Of a stretch of 53,277 nt of DNA, positions 34,682 through 42,389 are shown piece by piece (within the stretch, counting starts at the first letter, position 1; each line of letters begins with the position of its first letter). The notes below the pieces were generated by a model. It had not been told where the DNA came from, ran no database searches, and saw only the letters and a program-made list of their open reading frames with translations. A program made the position numbers and the translations under genes. This DNA comes from Deltaproteobacteria bacterium (GTDB lineage Bacteria > Desulfobacterota > Desulfomonilia > Desulfomonilales > Desulfomonilaceae). Location: NCBI GenBank assembly GCA_016875095.1, contig VGSG01000017.1:1-53277 (forward strand). The letters are read 5' to 3'.

Positions 34682-36070
34682 TCAAGGCGTCGGCTGGGAG
34701 CACAAACGATCCACGTCGATGCCGTGCTTTTTGATCAGACTCCAGACGGTCTGACGGCTCACCCCCAAAACACGGGCCGCATCCCCTCGCTTACCCTTAG
34801 CGACAATGAGAGCGTCGATGAGGCGCTCCTTGCTCGTTCTCCGCATTGCGGCGTTGTGAGCCGGCGCAAGAGGAGTGTGGGAGGCGCGGGTCAGTTCCGG
34901 CAAATCGCCTCTTGAAATGGTGTCCCCGGCGCACACCACGAGAGCATACTCGATGACATTGATAAGCTCTCGAATGTTTCCCGGCCAATTATAGCGGGTC
35001 AGGACTTCCATAGCCTCCCGGTCCACTCCTGTGATGCATTTGCCGGTTCGCGCGGAGATCTGTCGAATGAAGTGGCTTACCAACAGAGGCACGTCTCCCG
35101 GCCGTTCACGGAGAGGAGGGACTACGATAGGGATCACGTTGAGTCTGTAAAAAAGATCGTCCCGGAACAAGCCTCTCGCCATGAGCGCTCTCAAGTCTCG
35201 GTGGGTGGCCGCGATGATGCGGACATCGATCGGCACGGGTCGATAGTCGCCAACTCGTTCCACCTCCTTTTGCTCGATGACTCGCAAAAGCTTCACCTGG
35301 ATGGATAGCGGCACGTCACCGATCTCGTCCAGGAAGATGTCGCCCGTATGGGCGGCTTCGAACCTACCTTTGGTAGTCCTGTCCGCTCCTGTGTAAGCTC
35401 CCCTGACATGTCCGAACAGCTCGCTCTCCAGCAGTGATTCGCTCAGCGCCGCACAGCTCACCCGGATAAAAGGCCCCTTGCTCTTTTTGCCAAGCCGGTG
35501 GATCGCTGCAGCCACCAGTTCCTTGCCCGTGCCGCTCTCTCCGTACATGAGGACCGGAGCGTCCGACGTGGCGGCCTTGCTCATAAGATCAAACAAGGTT
35601 CGCATCTGCGGCGATGTTCCGACGATCCCGTGGAACCCGTAACGCTCACAGAGCAAGTTCCGCAAGTGAAGCACCTCTTTCTCGGTCTGCCGCAATCTCG
35701 TCAGATCGCTTTGAACCTCAACCGCGCACAGAGAGTGCCCTTCGGGGTCAGGGATCACTCGGGCGTTCTTGAGCACTGTGACCAGCGTGCCGTCCTTCCG
35801 TTTTAGCGAGCAGTGCTTGTCAATAAGATGGCCTTCTTTGAATAGGGAGCAGGGGCCTTGCTGCTCTTTCCCAGGCATCCGCGGGCAGCAGTCAAAGTCG
35901 AGCACGGAGCAGCGCCGGCCCACCAGCTCATCATGGGAAAAACCGGTCAAGAGTTCCATCGCGCGGTTTATGAACACGATCTTGCCCCCTTCCTCTATGA
36001 GCATGAGCCCTTCGGTCATGGTGTCGAGGATCGTTTTCCAGAAGACAGGATCGCTTTGAAGTCTGAACAT
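34682..36070 (-). CDS. Sigma-54-dependent activator with cysteine-rich PAS domain
   Basis: This 462-residue regulator has an N-terminal PAS domain (about 8-120), a central AAA+ sigma-54 activation domain (about 148-375) and a C-terminal Fis-type helix-turn-helix (about 420-455, GDAARVLGVSRQTVWSLIKK). The AAA+ part shows Walker A GESGTGKE (177-184), the sigma-54-contact loop GAYTGA (224-229) and Walker B FLDEIGDVP. The PAS domain has five cysteines at 54, 61, 62, 74 and 87, including DCCPRMPGKEQQGPC, suggesting a metal, Fe-S or thiol redox sensor (inference). The gene is divergent from a small membrane-protein gene that has a sigma-54 promoter, so it likely controls that gene. No receiver domain, so no partner kinase is needed. 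Confidence 0.95.
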   Translation of the reverse strand: MFRLQSDPVFWKTILDTMTEGLMLIEEGGKIVFINRAMELLTGFSHDELVGRRCSVLDFDCCPRMPGKEQQGPCSLFKEGHLIDKHCSLKRKDGTLVTVLKNARVIPDPEGHSLCAVEVQSDLTRLRQTEKEVLHLRNLLCERYGFHGIVGTSPQMRTLFDLMSKAATSDAPVLMYGESGTGKELVAAAIHRLGKKSKGPFIRVSCAALSESLLESELFGHVRGAYTGADRTTKGRFEAAHTGDIFLDEIGDVPLSIQVKLLRVIEQKEVERVGDYRPVPIDVRIIAATHRDLRALMARGLFRDDLFYRLNVIPIVVPPLRERPGDVPLLVSHFIRQISARTGKCITGVDREAMEVLTRYNWPGNIRELINVIEYALVVCAGDTISRGDLPELTRASHTPLAPAHNAAMRRTSKERLIDALIVAKGKRGDAARVLGVSRQTVWSLIKKHGIDVDRLCSQPTP

Positions 36071-36377
36071 CGGCCGCCTCCCAATACTTGGGCTCCGGTT
36101 CTTCGAGGTTAAGATGAGCGTAAAGAGATGTCAAGCTGTTACGTGGTGGTTTACCTTTGCAGATGAGGCAACTTCAGGCAAGGGCCCGCGGAGCTATGCG
36201 AGCGCGCGAATGCACGTGGCATAGAAGTTGCCTCGCGCGCAATGGCGCCTGGGCTTTGCTCAAGTGAACGGATCATTGGGACTGCGAGACGCTTCGCGAA
36301 GAGGTGGGAAGCAGATTGAAGGGCCCCAAAGCGCTTGCAGCGATGGAGGGCAAACCTGAGCGCCAAAGGAGGGGCAA
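36071..36377. other. Divergent control region between the sigma-54 activator and a small membrane gene
   Basis: These 307 bases hold no gene. They contain a sigma-54 promoter and an 11-base inverted repeat, listed separately. Downstream, the leader to the membrane-protein ATG is about 135 bases and shows nothing else that I recognise. Confidence 0.6.
36165..36234 (+). promoter_or_regulatory. Sigma-54 promoter overlapped by an 11-base inverted repeat
   Basis: TGGCAT (36217-36222), five bases and TTGC (36228-36231) fit the -24/-12 sigma-54 consensus with exact GG-GC spacing. A perfect inverted repeat, GAGGCAACTTC at 36165-36175 and GAAGTTGCCTC at 36224-36234, has its right arm on the -12 box. 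The arms start 59 bases apart. The left arm may be the activator site and the right arm could let the activator or a repressor compete with polymerase. The flanking activator gene is the obvious candidate regulator. Confidence 0.6.
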
Positions 36378-36665
36378 ATGACAGAGCATGGAAGCGCGCT
36401 GAAAAGAGCTGCGATGAAAATGGGAGCGTGGATGCTTATCGGTGGAGCGCTGATCCTTGGGCCGATAGGCTTTCTGTTGATCTGCGCTCTTGCCTACGCC
36501 ATGTACTTCTCGAATTTCGCCTTGGGCGTGGTATGCATCATGGTGCTGGCATCGCCTTTGGTCTTCTTGGGGCTATGGGCGCTGCTGGGCGGAGCTGCGC
36601 TTATCGCGGAAGGAGCCGGTGCGCGGGACGTTGTGGGGGTTGAGGCTGAGGCCGAAGTCACCTGA
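36378..36665 (+). CDS. Small two-helix membrane protein
   Basis: I do not recognise this family. The 95-residue protein has two hydrophobic segments, about 17-43 (AWMLIGGALILGPIGFLLIC) and 47-75 (NFALGVVCIMVLASPLVFLG), between a basic N-terminus and an acidic tail (GVEAEAEVT). By the positive-inside rule, both ends face the cytoplasm. AAGGAGGGG precedes the ATG, and a sigma-54 promoter lies ~150 bases upstream. The cytochrome gene follows 253 bases downstream on the same strand. It may be a helper of that cytochrome or a membrane signal partner of the activator, which is inference from position only. Confidence 0.7.
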   Translation: MTEHGSALKRAAMKMGAWMLIGGALILGPIGFLLICALAYAMYFSNFALGVVCIMVLASPLVFLGLWALLGGAALIAEGAGARDVVGVEAEAEVT

Positions 36666-36862
36666 TTGCAGGAGTCGGGGCTGGACGCGCGTCTCGTTGA
36701 ATGCCTAGAGCAACATAGTATTTCGACGACAGATGAGGCGCTCTAAGGCCCCGCGCCTTGTCTTGCCCGCGCCTAAGCAAACAGAGAGACGGACCGTCTT
36801 GCGGAGAGAAGCTAGGCTTTTCTACGGGAGTGGACGTCTTTTTTTGTTTTGATGGGCGCTCA

Positions 36863-36891
36863 TTGACATGCGTCCGTGTTGACTCTACCTT
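36863..36891 (+). promoter_or_regulatory. Promoter candidate for the cytochrome gene
   Basis: A perfect -35 TTGACA (36863-36868), 17 bases and TACCTT (36886-36891, 3 of 6) lie 27 bases before the cytochrome ATG. A weak -10 suggests an activator may be needed. A T-run at 36836-36845 just upstream is not preceded by a clear stem. Confidence 0.33.
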
Positions 36892-36918
36892 GGCGGCAAC
36901 CCCACCGAGAAAAGGTAT

Positions 36919-38646
36919 ATGAAATCGGAACGAGCCTCTCAGTTGCTCTGCATGGTTACCTGTCTGACGCTGGTCGTGGTAGGTATGTGCGGAGCGGAGG
37001 ATCCGTTCCTGACCACAGAAGAATGCCTCGCGTGTCACGGACAAAAGGATCTGAAATCACGCCGAGGAATAAGCCGATATATCGATCCCGAGCGATACGG
37101 GAAATCGGTTCACGGAGCCCAAGTTGTGGGGTGCGCTTCGTGCCACACGGGTATCACTGAGATCGATCGGCGGGCCAGAATTCCCCATCCGGCCCCTTCC
37201 GATCCAAATTGCAGTCAGTGTCACCCGCGGGTGTTTGAGGAATACTCACGGAGTCTGCACGCGCAAGTATCGAAGAAACTTTGCTATTCATGCCACAGTC
37301 CGCATTACAGCGTTTCTTTCCGCCATTTGTCCGGGGCTGACAGGAAGGCGATCTGCCTCAAATGCCACGATGCCTGGAGGACCCATCGCTGGCTCCCCCA
37401 GATGAACCTTCATTTCGATTACCTCGAATGCACTTCATGCCATGCGCTGAACGCTGAGATCGGGATTATCTTCTCCTTGGTCGAAGGGACTGAGGGACCA
37501 CAGGAGCATGTCCTGGACTACCGCCGACTCGTACGTTTCATTGAGCCCGGAAGAAAAGGGATTACTGAAACACTGGACCGGGACGCCGACGGAAAGATTT
37601 CCGACGAGGAACTCCAAGCATTTATGAACCGCCTGAAAGAACAGGGCATGCCAGAAGCTGCGCTCCGAGCGCGAATTCTGGTCCTTAAGCCGAGCCACAA
37701 TTTTTCCGCCCGAGGAGAGCAGACGCGAAACTGCTTGCTGTGTCATTCGACGGGAGCGCCTTTTTATTCCAAGCTTCTGCTGAAGTTACCCGAAGAAGAC
37801 GGAGGATTCAGGACCGTGCCTCTGGACAAAGGCTTTCTCGCGCGACCCGGGCAACGGCCATTCATGGAGGATGTCTATCTCCTGGGGGAGTCCAAGATCC
37901 GTAAAGAGGATTTGGAGGAAGTGCTCTCAATCGTCCGCAGAATAGGCTTCAAGTGGATTGACGTAATCGGAGTCTTCATAGCTGTTTTCAGTCTTTGCGC
38001 GGTCGGTTTTCACGCCCTGCTCATCTTCCTGACCAGGAAAGCGCGAGGAGCTCTGCCGCGATCCTTAACCATCGAACCTCTTCCGTTGCCGGTGCGGGTC
38101 TGGCATTGGTTGCACGGTTTGTGCGTGATCGTGTTGGCGTTTAGCGGGATTCAGTTGAGGCTTCCGGATGTCTTCCCCATATTCGCTTCCTTCCTCAACG
38201 CGGTGAATCTCCACAACCTGTGCGGGCTGTTAGTGGTAGTGGATTACGTGTTTTGGCTGGCGTATCACCTTGTCAAGCGAGAATTCAGGGCTCGATTCCT
38301 TATTTCACCTATCGGTTTCTTTCGAGACGTCGCGGAGACTCTTCACTACTACGGGTATGTGATCTTCACAGGGGAAACGAATCCCGAGAGCAGCGCGCGG
38401 CGCTATCCATTTGATCCAGTGGAACGGATGTTCTATTTGGCGGTCATGCTGGTTCTCGTTCCAATCCAGATCATGACCGGCTTGATGCTGTACGACGTGC
38501 AGACGATGCAGCCGGCCATCGTTGCTCTGGGAGGGCTACGCGTCGTGGACGCGGCGCATCTCCTGGTCGGCTACTTGATAGTCTCTTCAATGATTCTGCA
38601 CTGTTACTTCCACACACTGAAGAAGTACGGTCGGCTGGCAGCTTGA
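36919..38646 (+). CDS. Seven-haem cytochrome c fused to membrane cytochrome b (CbcL-like)
   Basis: This 575-residue protein has a signal sequence (1-26), a periplasmic part with seven CxxCH haem c sites (36-40, 72-76, 98-102, 122-126, 146-150, 171-175, 272-276), and a C-terminal b-type cytochrome domain with four or five helices (about 340-565). Likely haem b histidines are in VRVWHWLHGLC, NLHNLCGLLVV and SSMILHCYFHTL, as in HydC/FdnI-type proteins. The layout matches Geobacter CbcL, which passes menaquinol electrons to periplasmic carriers. Between haem sites 6 and 7 is an insert with a canonical EF-hand loop, Asp220-Glu231 (DRDADGKISDEE), implying Ca2+ binding; I do not know this in CbcL. 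The sigma-54 activator and small membrane protein upstream may regulate it. Confidence 0.9.
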   Translation: MKSERASQLLCMVTCLTLVVVGMCGAEDPFLTTEECLACHGQKDLKSRRGISRYIDPERYGKSVHGAQVVGCASCHTGITEIDRRARIPHPAPSDPNCSQCHPRVFEEYSRSLHAQVSKKLCYSCHSPHYSVSFRHLSGADRKAICLKCHDAWRTHRWLPQMNLHFDYLECTSCHALNAEIGIIFSLVEGTEGPQEHVLDYRRLVRFIEPGRKGITETLDRDADGKISDEELQAFMNRLKEQGMPEAALRARILVLKPSHNFSARGEQTRNCLLCHSTGAPFYSKLLLKLPEEDGGFRTVPLDKGFLARPGQRPFMEDVYLLGESKIRKEDLEEVLSIVRRIGFKWIDVIGVFIAVFSLCAVGFHALLIFLTRKARGALPRSLTIEPLPLPVRVWHWLHGLCVIVLAFSGIQLRLPDVFPIFASFLNAVNLHNLCGLLVVVDYVFWLAYHLVKREFRARFLISPIGFFRDVAETLHYYGYVIFTGETNPESSARRYPFDPVERMFYLAVMLVLVPIQIMTGLMLYDVQTMQPAIVALGGLRVVDAAHLLVGYLIVSSMILHCYFHTLKKYGRLAA

Positions 38647-38727
38647 AACCACGCGGGTCTGATCTCGTCTTAATGGTGGGATGGAAAGCTGCGCTGAGAT
38701 CTGGGCCTTTGGATTAGGCTGGAATCC

Positions 38728-38803
38728 TCCTCTCCCTTCCCTCTCCCGCCAGGCGAGAGGGTTTTAGGACCCCTCCCTTGATGGGAAGGAGAAGGGGGAG
38801 GGT
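38728..38803. repeat. GC-rich double-hairpin repeat, copy 3
   Basis: The segment contains CCTCTCCCGCCAGGCGAGAG followed by CCCTCCCTTGATGGGAAGG and GAAGGGGGAGGGTGA. It is the reverse complement type of the repeats at 27716-27800 and 27838-27906. It lies between convergent genes and may double as a terminator structure. Outside it, the rest of 38647-38912 has no gene. Confidence 0.6.
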
Positions 38804-38912
38804 GACCTTTCGCGCAAATCTCAATGCCGTTCACTGGAGCTTGGAGGTGAGGCGCGCCGGCGAGACGGCTCCACACTGAGAAACCACCTCACCGGCATCG
38901 AGGAAGTAAGCG

Positions 38913-40964
38913 TCAGAGCATGAAAAAGACCTTTTGGAGTATCTTGGGCGTGTACCCTTCGATGTCCAGGTAGAAGGTGATGCCGCCGTTGAAGAACGGC
39001 CAGCCCGCTCCCAGGATGAGCGCGGTGTCTATGTCCTTGGGATCGGGCACGATCTTCTCTTTGAGCATCAGGTCCACCTCAACGGTCAGGTTGCTCAAGA
39101 TGCGATCCACAATCTCTTCCTTAACGAATTCCTTGGCCCCTTTGTCAGCCCATATTTCAGCGACCTTGGGCATGAGTTCCTTTTCAGGACCCATCCCCTG
39201 ATAGATCTGTGTAACACCCACTTCCACGAGCTTTCTGAAGCGCACGTTGTCCGGGAAGCGATCCGGCCAAGCTTCGTGTAGGGTTTCGCCCACGTGAAAC
39301 GCGACCGCAGGCCCGACCAGGCCGAGGAGGTCGAACGGCGCCATTGGCAGTCCCAAAGTGAGCACCGCTTCATCCACCTGCTGGAAAGAGGCGCCTTCAT
39401 CAACCATCTCAAAGCAATCGCTGAGCAGCCTGGTGAGCAGTCGGTTGACCACGAATCCGGGAGAATCCTTCACCAGGATCGCGTTCTTCTTAAGTTTCTT
39501 AGCGAGGTCAAAGGCTGTGGCCAGCGTCAGCTCATCGGTCTTATCGCCTCGGATGATCTCCAGTAGCGGCATCATCGCGACAGGATTGAAGAAATGGAAC
39601 CCGACCATCCGCTCGGATCGCTTCAGCTTGGATCCCATTTCCGCTATCGAAAGGCTGGAAGTGTTTGTGGCCAGGATACACTCATGGGAGACCACTTCCT
39701 CAACCTCTGCGAAGACCTGTTGCTTCACGGCCATGTTCTCGAACACGGCCTCGATCACGAAGTCGCAGTCAGCAAAGTCCTTGTATTCCAAAGTGGGAAT
39801 GAGCAGGCGCTTCAGGTGCTCGCCTTTCGCCTGAGTGAGCCGTCCCTTGCTCACGAGCGAGGCCAGTTCGCCATGCACATAGCCGACACCTTTGTCCAAG
39901 AACTCTTGTTTGATATCCTTCATGACGACCGGAACGCCCACTCGGCGCAAGAAGAGAACAGCCAACTGCGAGGCCATAAGCCCGGCGCCGATCAGCCCGA
40001 TCTTGTTGATTTTGTTGGGCTTGATATCCTTGGGCTGGCCGACGGGTTTCTTGGCGCGGCGCTGAATCAAATCGAAACTGTAAATCGACGCCTTGCAATG
40101 GCGGCTCTTGATCAGGTCACCGAGGGCCTTATCCTCTTCCGCGAAACATTCATCGAGGCTTTTCTCGAGGTTGGACGCGTTTTCCACCAGTTTGAGCGCA
40201 CGATATGGCGCAGGCGCGGCTCCATGAACGCGGAAGTCGATAAAGGTTCGAGCCGCGTCCACGTGGTTTTGGAGTCGGGAGCAATCGGGCGGCTTGCGTT
40301 CGATCTTCTCTTTTCCTTCGATAATGTCTTCGAGAAAGGCCAGGGACTCGTCAAAGAACTCCGCGGCCTCGAACAATCGGTCTGCAAGACCCATTTCATA
40401 AGCTTTGGTCCCGTCGATCATTCGGTTCTGGTTGAGGGAATTGTACACGATCAGCTCAAGGGCCTTCTCAGAACCGATGAGTCGAGGAGTCAGCGTGCAG
40501 CCGCCCCATCCCGGCACAAGGCCCAGGAAACATTCAGGAAATCCGATTGCGGTAACCGCCTTGGATACGGTGCGGTAATCACAGTACAAGGATATTTCCA
40601 AACCGCCCCCGAGAGCCACGCCGTTGACCGCAGCGAGGGTAGGGAAGGGAAGAACCATGATCCTCTTCATGGTGGCGTGCCCCGCGGCTCCGGCTTTACG
40701 ACCCTGCTCGAAGGTGTTCACAAAAGGCATCTGGGTCAGGTCCGCGCCCGCGGCGAATATGTAATGCTTTCCGCAGAGCATCATCCCCTTGAGGTCCTTC
40801 TGGGCCCCAATGAAATCAAGCGCCTGGTTTAGGGATTCCAGGGCTTGTTCGCTGAACGTGGTGGGCTTCTTGTAGTCTTCGCCGTTATCCATGGTGAGGA
40901 TGGCGATCTTGCCTACCCGCGAGCTGTATATGTTCGTGTAGAAACGTGTCGGTGCATCAGCCAT
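38913..40964 (-). CDS. Fused enoyl-CoA hydratase / 3-hydroxyacyl-CoA dehydrogenase (FadB-type)
   Basis: This 683-residue enzyme carries two beta-oxidation steps. The N-terminal crotonase domain (about 1-265) has VNGVALGGGLEISLYCD and FPECFLGLVPGWGGCTL, with both catalytic glutamates. The NAD-binding 3-hydroxyacyl-CoA dehydrogenase domain begins at about 325 with KIGLIGAGLMASQLAVLF. VIEAVFENMAVKQQVF, TNTSSLSIAEMGSKL and the catalytic GFHFFNPVAMMPLLEII follow. The C-terminal dimerisation part contains KDSPGFVVNRLLTRLLSDCF. The glycine loop has Ala-Ser where most FadB have Gly, a mild variation. Last gene of the operon after acyl-CoA dehydrogenase and thiolase; 133 bases separate it from thiolase. 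Confidence 0.94.
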   Translation of the reverse strand: MADAPTRFYTNIYSSRVGKIAILTMDNGEDYKKPTTFSEQALESLNQALDFIGAQKDLKGMMLCGKHYIFAAGADLTQMPFVNTFEQGRKAGAAGHATMKRIMVLPFPTLAAVNGVALGGGLEISLYCDYRTVSKAVTAIGFPECFLGLVPGWGGCTLTPRLIGSEKALELIVYNSLNQNRMIDGTKAYEMGLADRLFEAAEFFDESLAFLEDIIEGKEKIERKPPDCSRLQNHVDAARTFIDFRVHGAAPAPYRALKLVENASNLEKSLDECFAEEDKALGDLIKSRHCKASIYSFDLIQRRAKKPVGQPKDIKPNKINKIGLIGAGLMASQLAVLFLRRVGVPVVMKDIKQEFLDKGVGYVHGELASLVSKGRLTQAKGEHLKRLLIPTLEYKDFADCDFVIEAVFENMAVKQQVFAEVEEVVSHECILATNTSSLSIAEMGSKLKRSERMVGFHFFNPVAMMPLLEIIRGDKTDELTLATAFDLAKKLKKNAILVKDSPGFVVNRLLTRLLSDCFEMVDEGASFQQVDEAVLTLGLPMAPFDLLGLVGPAVAFHVGETLHEAWPDRFPDNVRFRKLVEVGVTQIYQGMGPEKELMPKVAEIWADKGAKEFVKEEIVDRILSNLTVEVDLMLKEKIVPDPKDIDTALILGAGWPFFNGGITFYLDIEGYTPKILQKVFFML

Positions 40965-41097
40965 GACGCCTCCTTATGCTCGGAACTGCCGTTCCCCGGA
41001 AGTATGACGGTCATTGCCACGAGAGCGCGGGCGGGACCCTTGAAACGGGCTGCGCGGCTTGAAGGCCTGACGCCCGCAAGAATCAACGTGGCGGCCG

Positions 41098-42360
41098 TTA
41101 GTCTTTCTTCTTGTCTTTCTCTTTCTTTTCCTTCTCTTTTTTTGACTCTTTCTTCTCGTCGTTCTCAGGCTTGTCCTTCCGAGTCTTGTTCTTCCAGACC
41201 ACCGCTCCTCCCTGGCCGAGGCCCACGCACAGCGTGGTCAGGCCGTACTTCACATCCGGACGCTCCATGAACCCGTGCATGAGATGACACGCCAGCCTCA
41301 CTCCGGAGGAAGCGAGCGGATGACCGAACGCAATTGCGCCGCCATAAATGTTGAGCCGGGGGTCGTCAGGAATCGTGAATCCAAACTCCTTCATGAACGC
41401 GACGCACTGCACCGCAAAGGCTTCATTGAGTTCGACCAGCCCGATGTCATCCATGGTGAGCTCCGCTACTTGCAGCGCTTTCTTTGTCGCAGGGATCGGC
41501 CCTATGCCCATCACCTCAGGCTGGACACCCGCATAGGCAAACGATTCCATTTGCATCTTGTAATCAACGCCAAGGTCGTCAGCCACCTCCTTGGCCATAA
41601 GGAGGCATCCTGCGGCGCCGTCGTTCAATCCCGATGAGTTACCGGCCGTAACTTTGCCCATGACCCGGAAAGGCGTGCGCAATTCGGCGAGTTTCTCCAT
41701 GGTGGTTTCGGGCCGAGGCTGTTCATCCTTGTCCGCCACCTTCCATCCTTCTTTGGTGTATACAGTCATGGGGACGATCATTTCCGCGATCTTGCCGGAT
41801 TCAATGGCCGTGGCCGCTTTTTGCTGCGAGCACAGCGCATATTCATCGGCCATTTCCTTGCCGATCTCAGGAAACATGTCATGGAGGTTCTCTGCGGTAG
41901 CTCCCATGGACATAGCGCTCTCGTCCACCAGTTTGTCGGTAAGGAAACGCGGGTTGGGATCGGCGGTCGATCCCATGGGATGGTGGCCCATGTGCTCCAC
42001 TCCGCCGGCTATGGCAACGTCGCAAGCGCCGAGCGCGATTTCGGACGCCGCGGTTGTTAGGGCGCTCATACCGCCGGCGCACATACGATCGATGGAAAAC
42101 CCGGCCGTTGTAACGGGCAGTCCGGCAAGGATGACGGAAGTGCGACCGAGCGTGAGGCCCTGGTCCTTCTCTTGGCAGAAGGCGGCCCAAGCGTTCTCTT
42201 CGATCATCTCAGGCTTGACCTTTGGATTACGCCTCATCAGCTCTCTGATCACCTTCACCACCATGTCATCGGCCCTGGTGTGCCAGAAGATCCCCTTCTC
42301 GCCGGCTCGCCCGAATGCAGTCCGTATCGCGTCAACCAAGACAACTTTTCGTGCTTTCAT
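41098..42360 (-). CDS. Thiolase (acetyl-CoA acyltransferase) with Lys/Glu-rich tail
   Basis: This 420-residue thiolase splits 3-ketoacyl-CoA into acetyl-CoA and a shortened acyl-CoA. Catalytic residues are visible: nucleophile Cys94 in SIDRMCAGGMSALTT, VELNEAFAVQ, His in GGAIAFGHPLASSG, and Cys in LTTLCVGLGQGGAVVW. Normal thiolases end within a few residues of that last motif. Here a charged, low-complexity tail of about 30 residues follows, made of Lys, Glu and Asp (for example KKEKEKKEKDKKKD). It is in frame and ends at the gene's own stop. The tail could bind membranes, nucleic acid or partner enzymes (inference). ATG at 42360 follows GGAG; longer starts lie inside acyl-CoA dehydrogenase. 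Confidence 0.94.
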   Translation of the reverse strand: MKARKVVLVDAIRTAFGRAGEKGIFWHTRADDMVVKVIRELMRRNPKVKPEMIEENAWAAFCQEKDQGLTLGRTSVILAGLPVTTAGFSIDRMCAGGMSALTTAASEIALGACDVAIAGGVEHMGHHPMGSTADPNPRFLTDKLVDESAMSMGATAENLHDMFPEIGKEMADEYALCSQQKAATAIESGKIAEMIVPMTVYTKEGWKVADKDEQPRPETTMEKLAELRTPFRVMGKVTAGNSSGLNDGAAGCLLMAKEVADDLGVDYKMQMESFAYAGVQPEVMGIGPIPATKKALQVAELTMDDIGLVELNEAFAVQCVAFMKEFGFTIPDDPRLNIYGGAIAFGHPLASSGVRLACHLMHGFMERPDVKYGLTTLCVGLGQGGAVVWKNKTRKDKPENDEKKESKKEKEKKEKDKKKD

Positions 42361-42389
42361 ATGAGAACTCCGATTGGATTGAATGAGGT

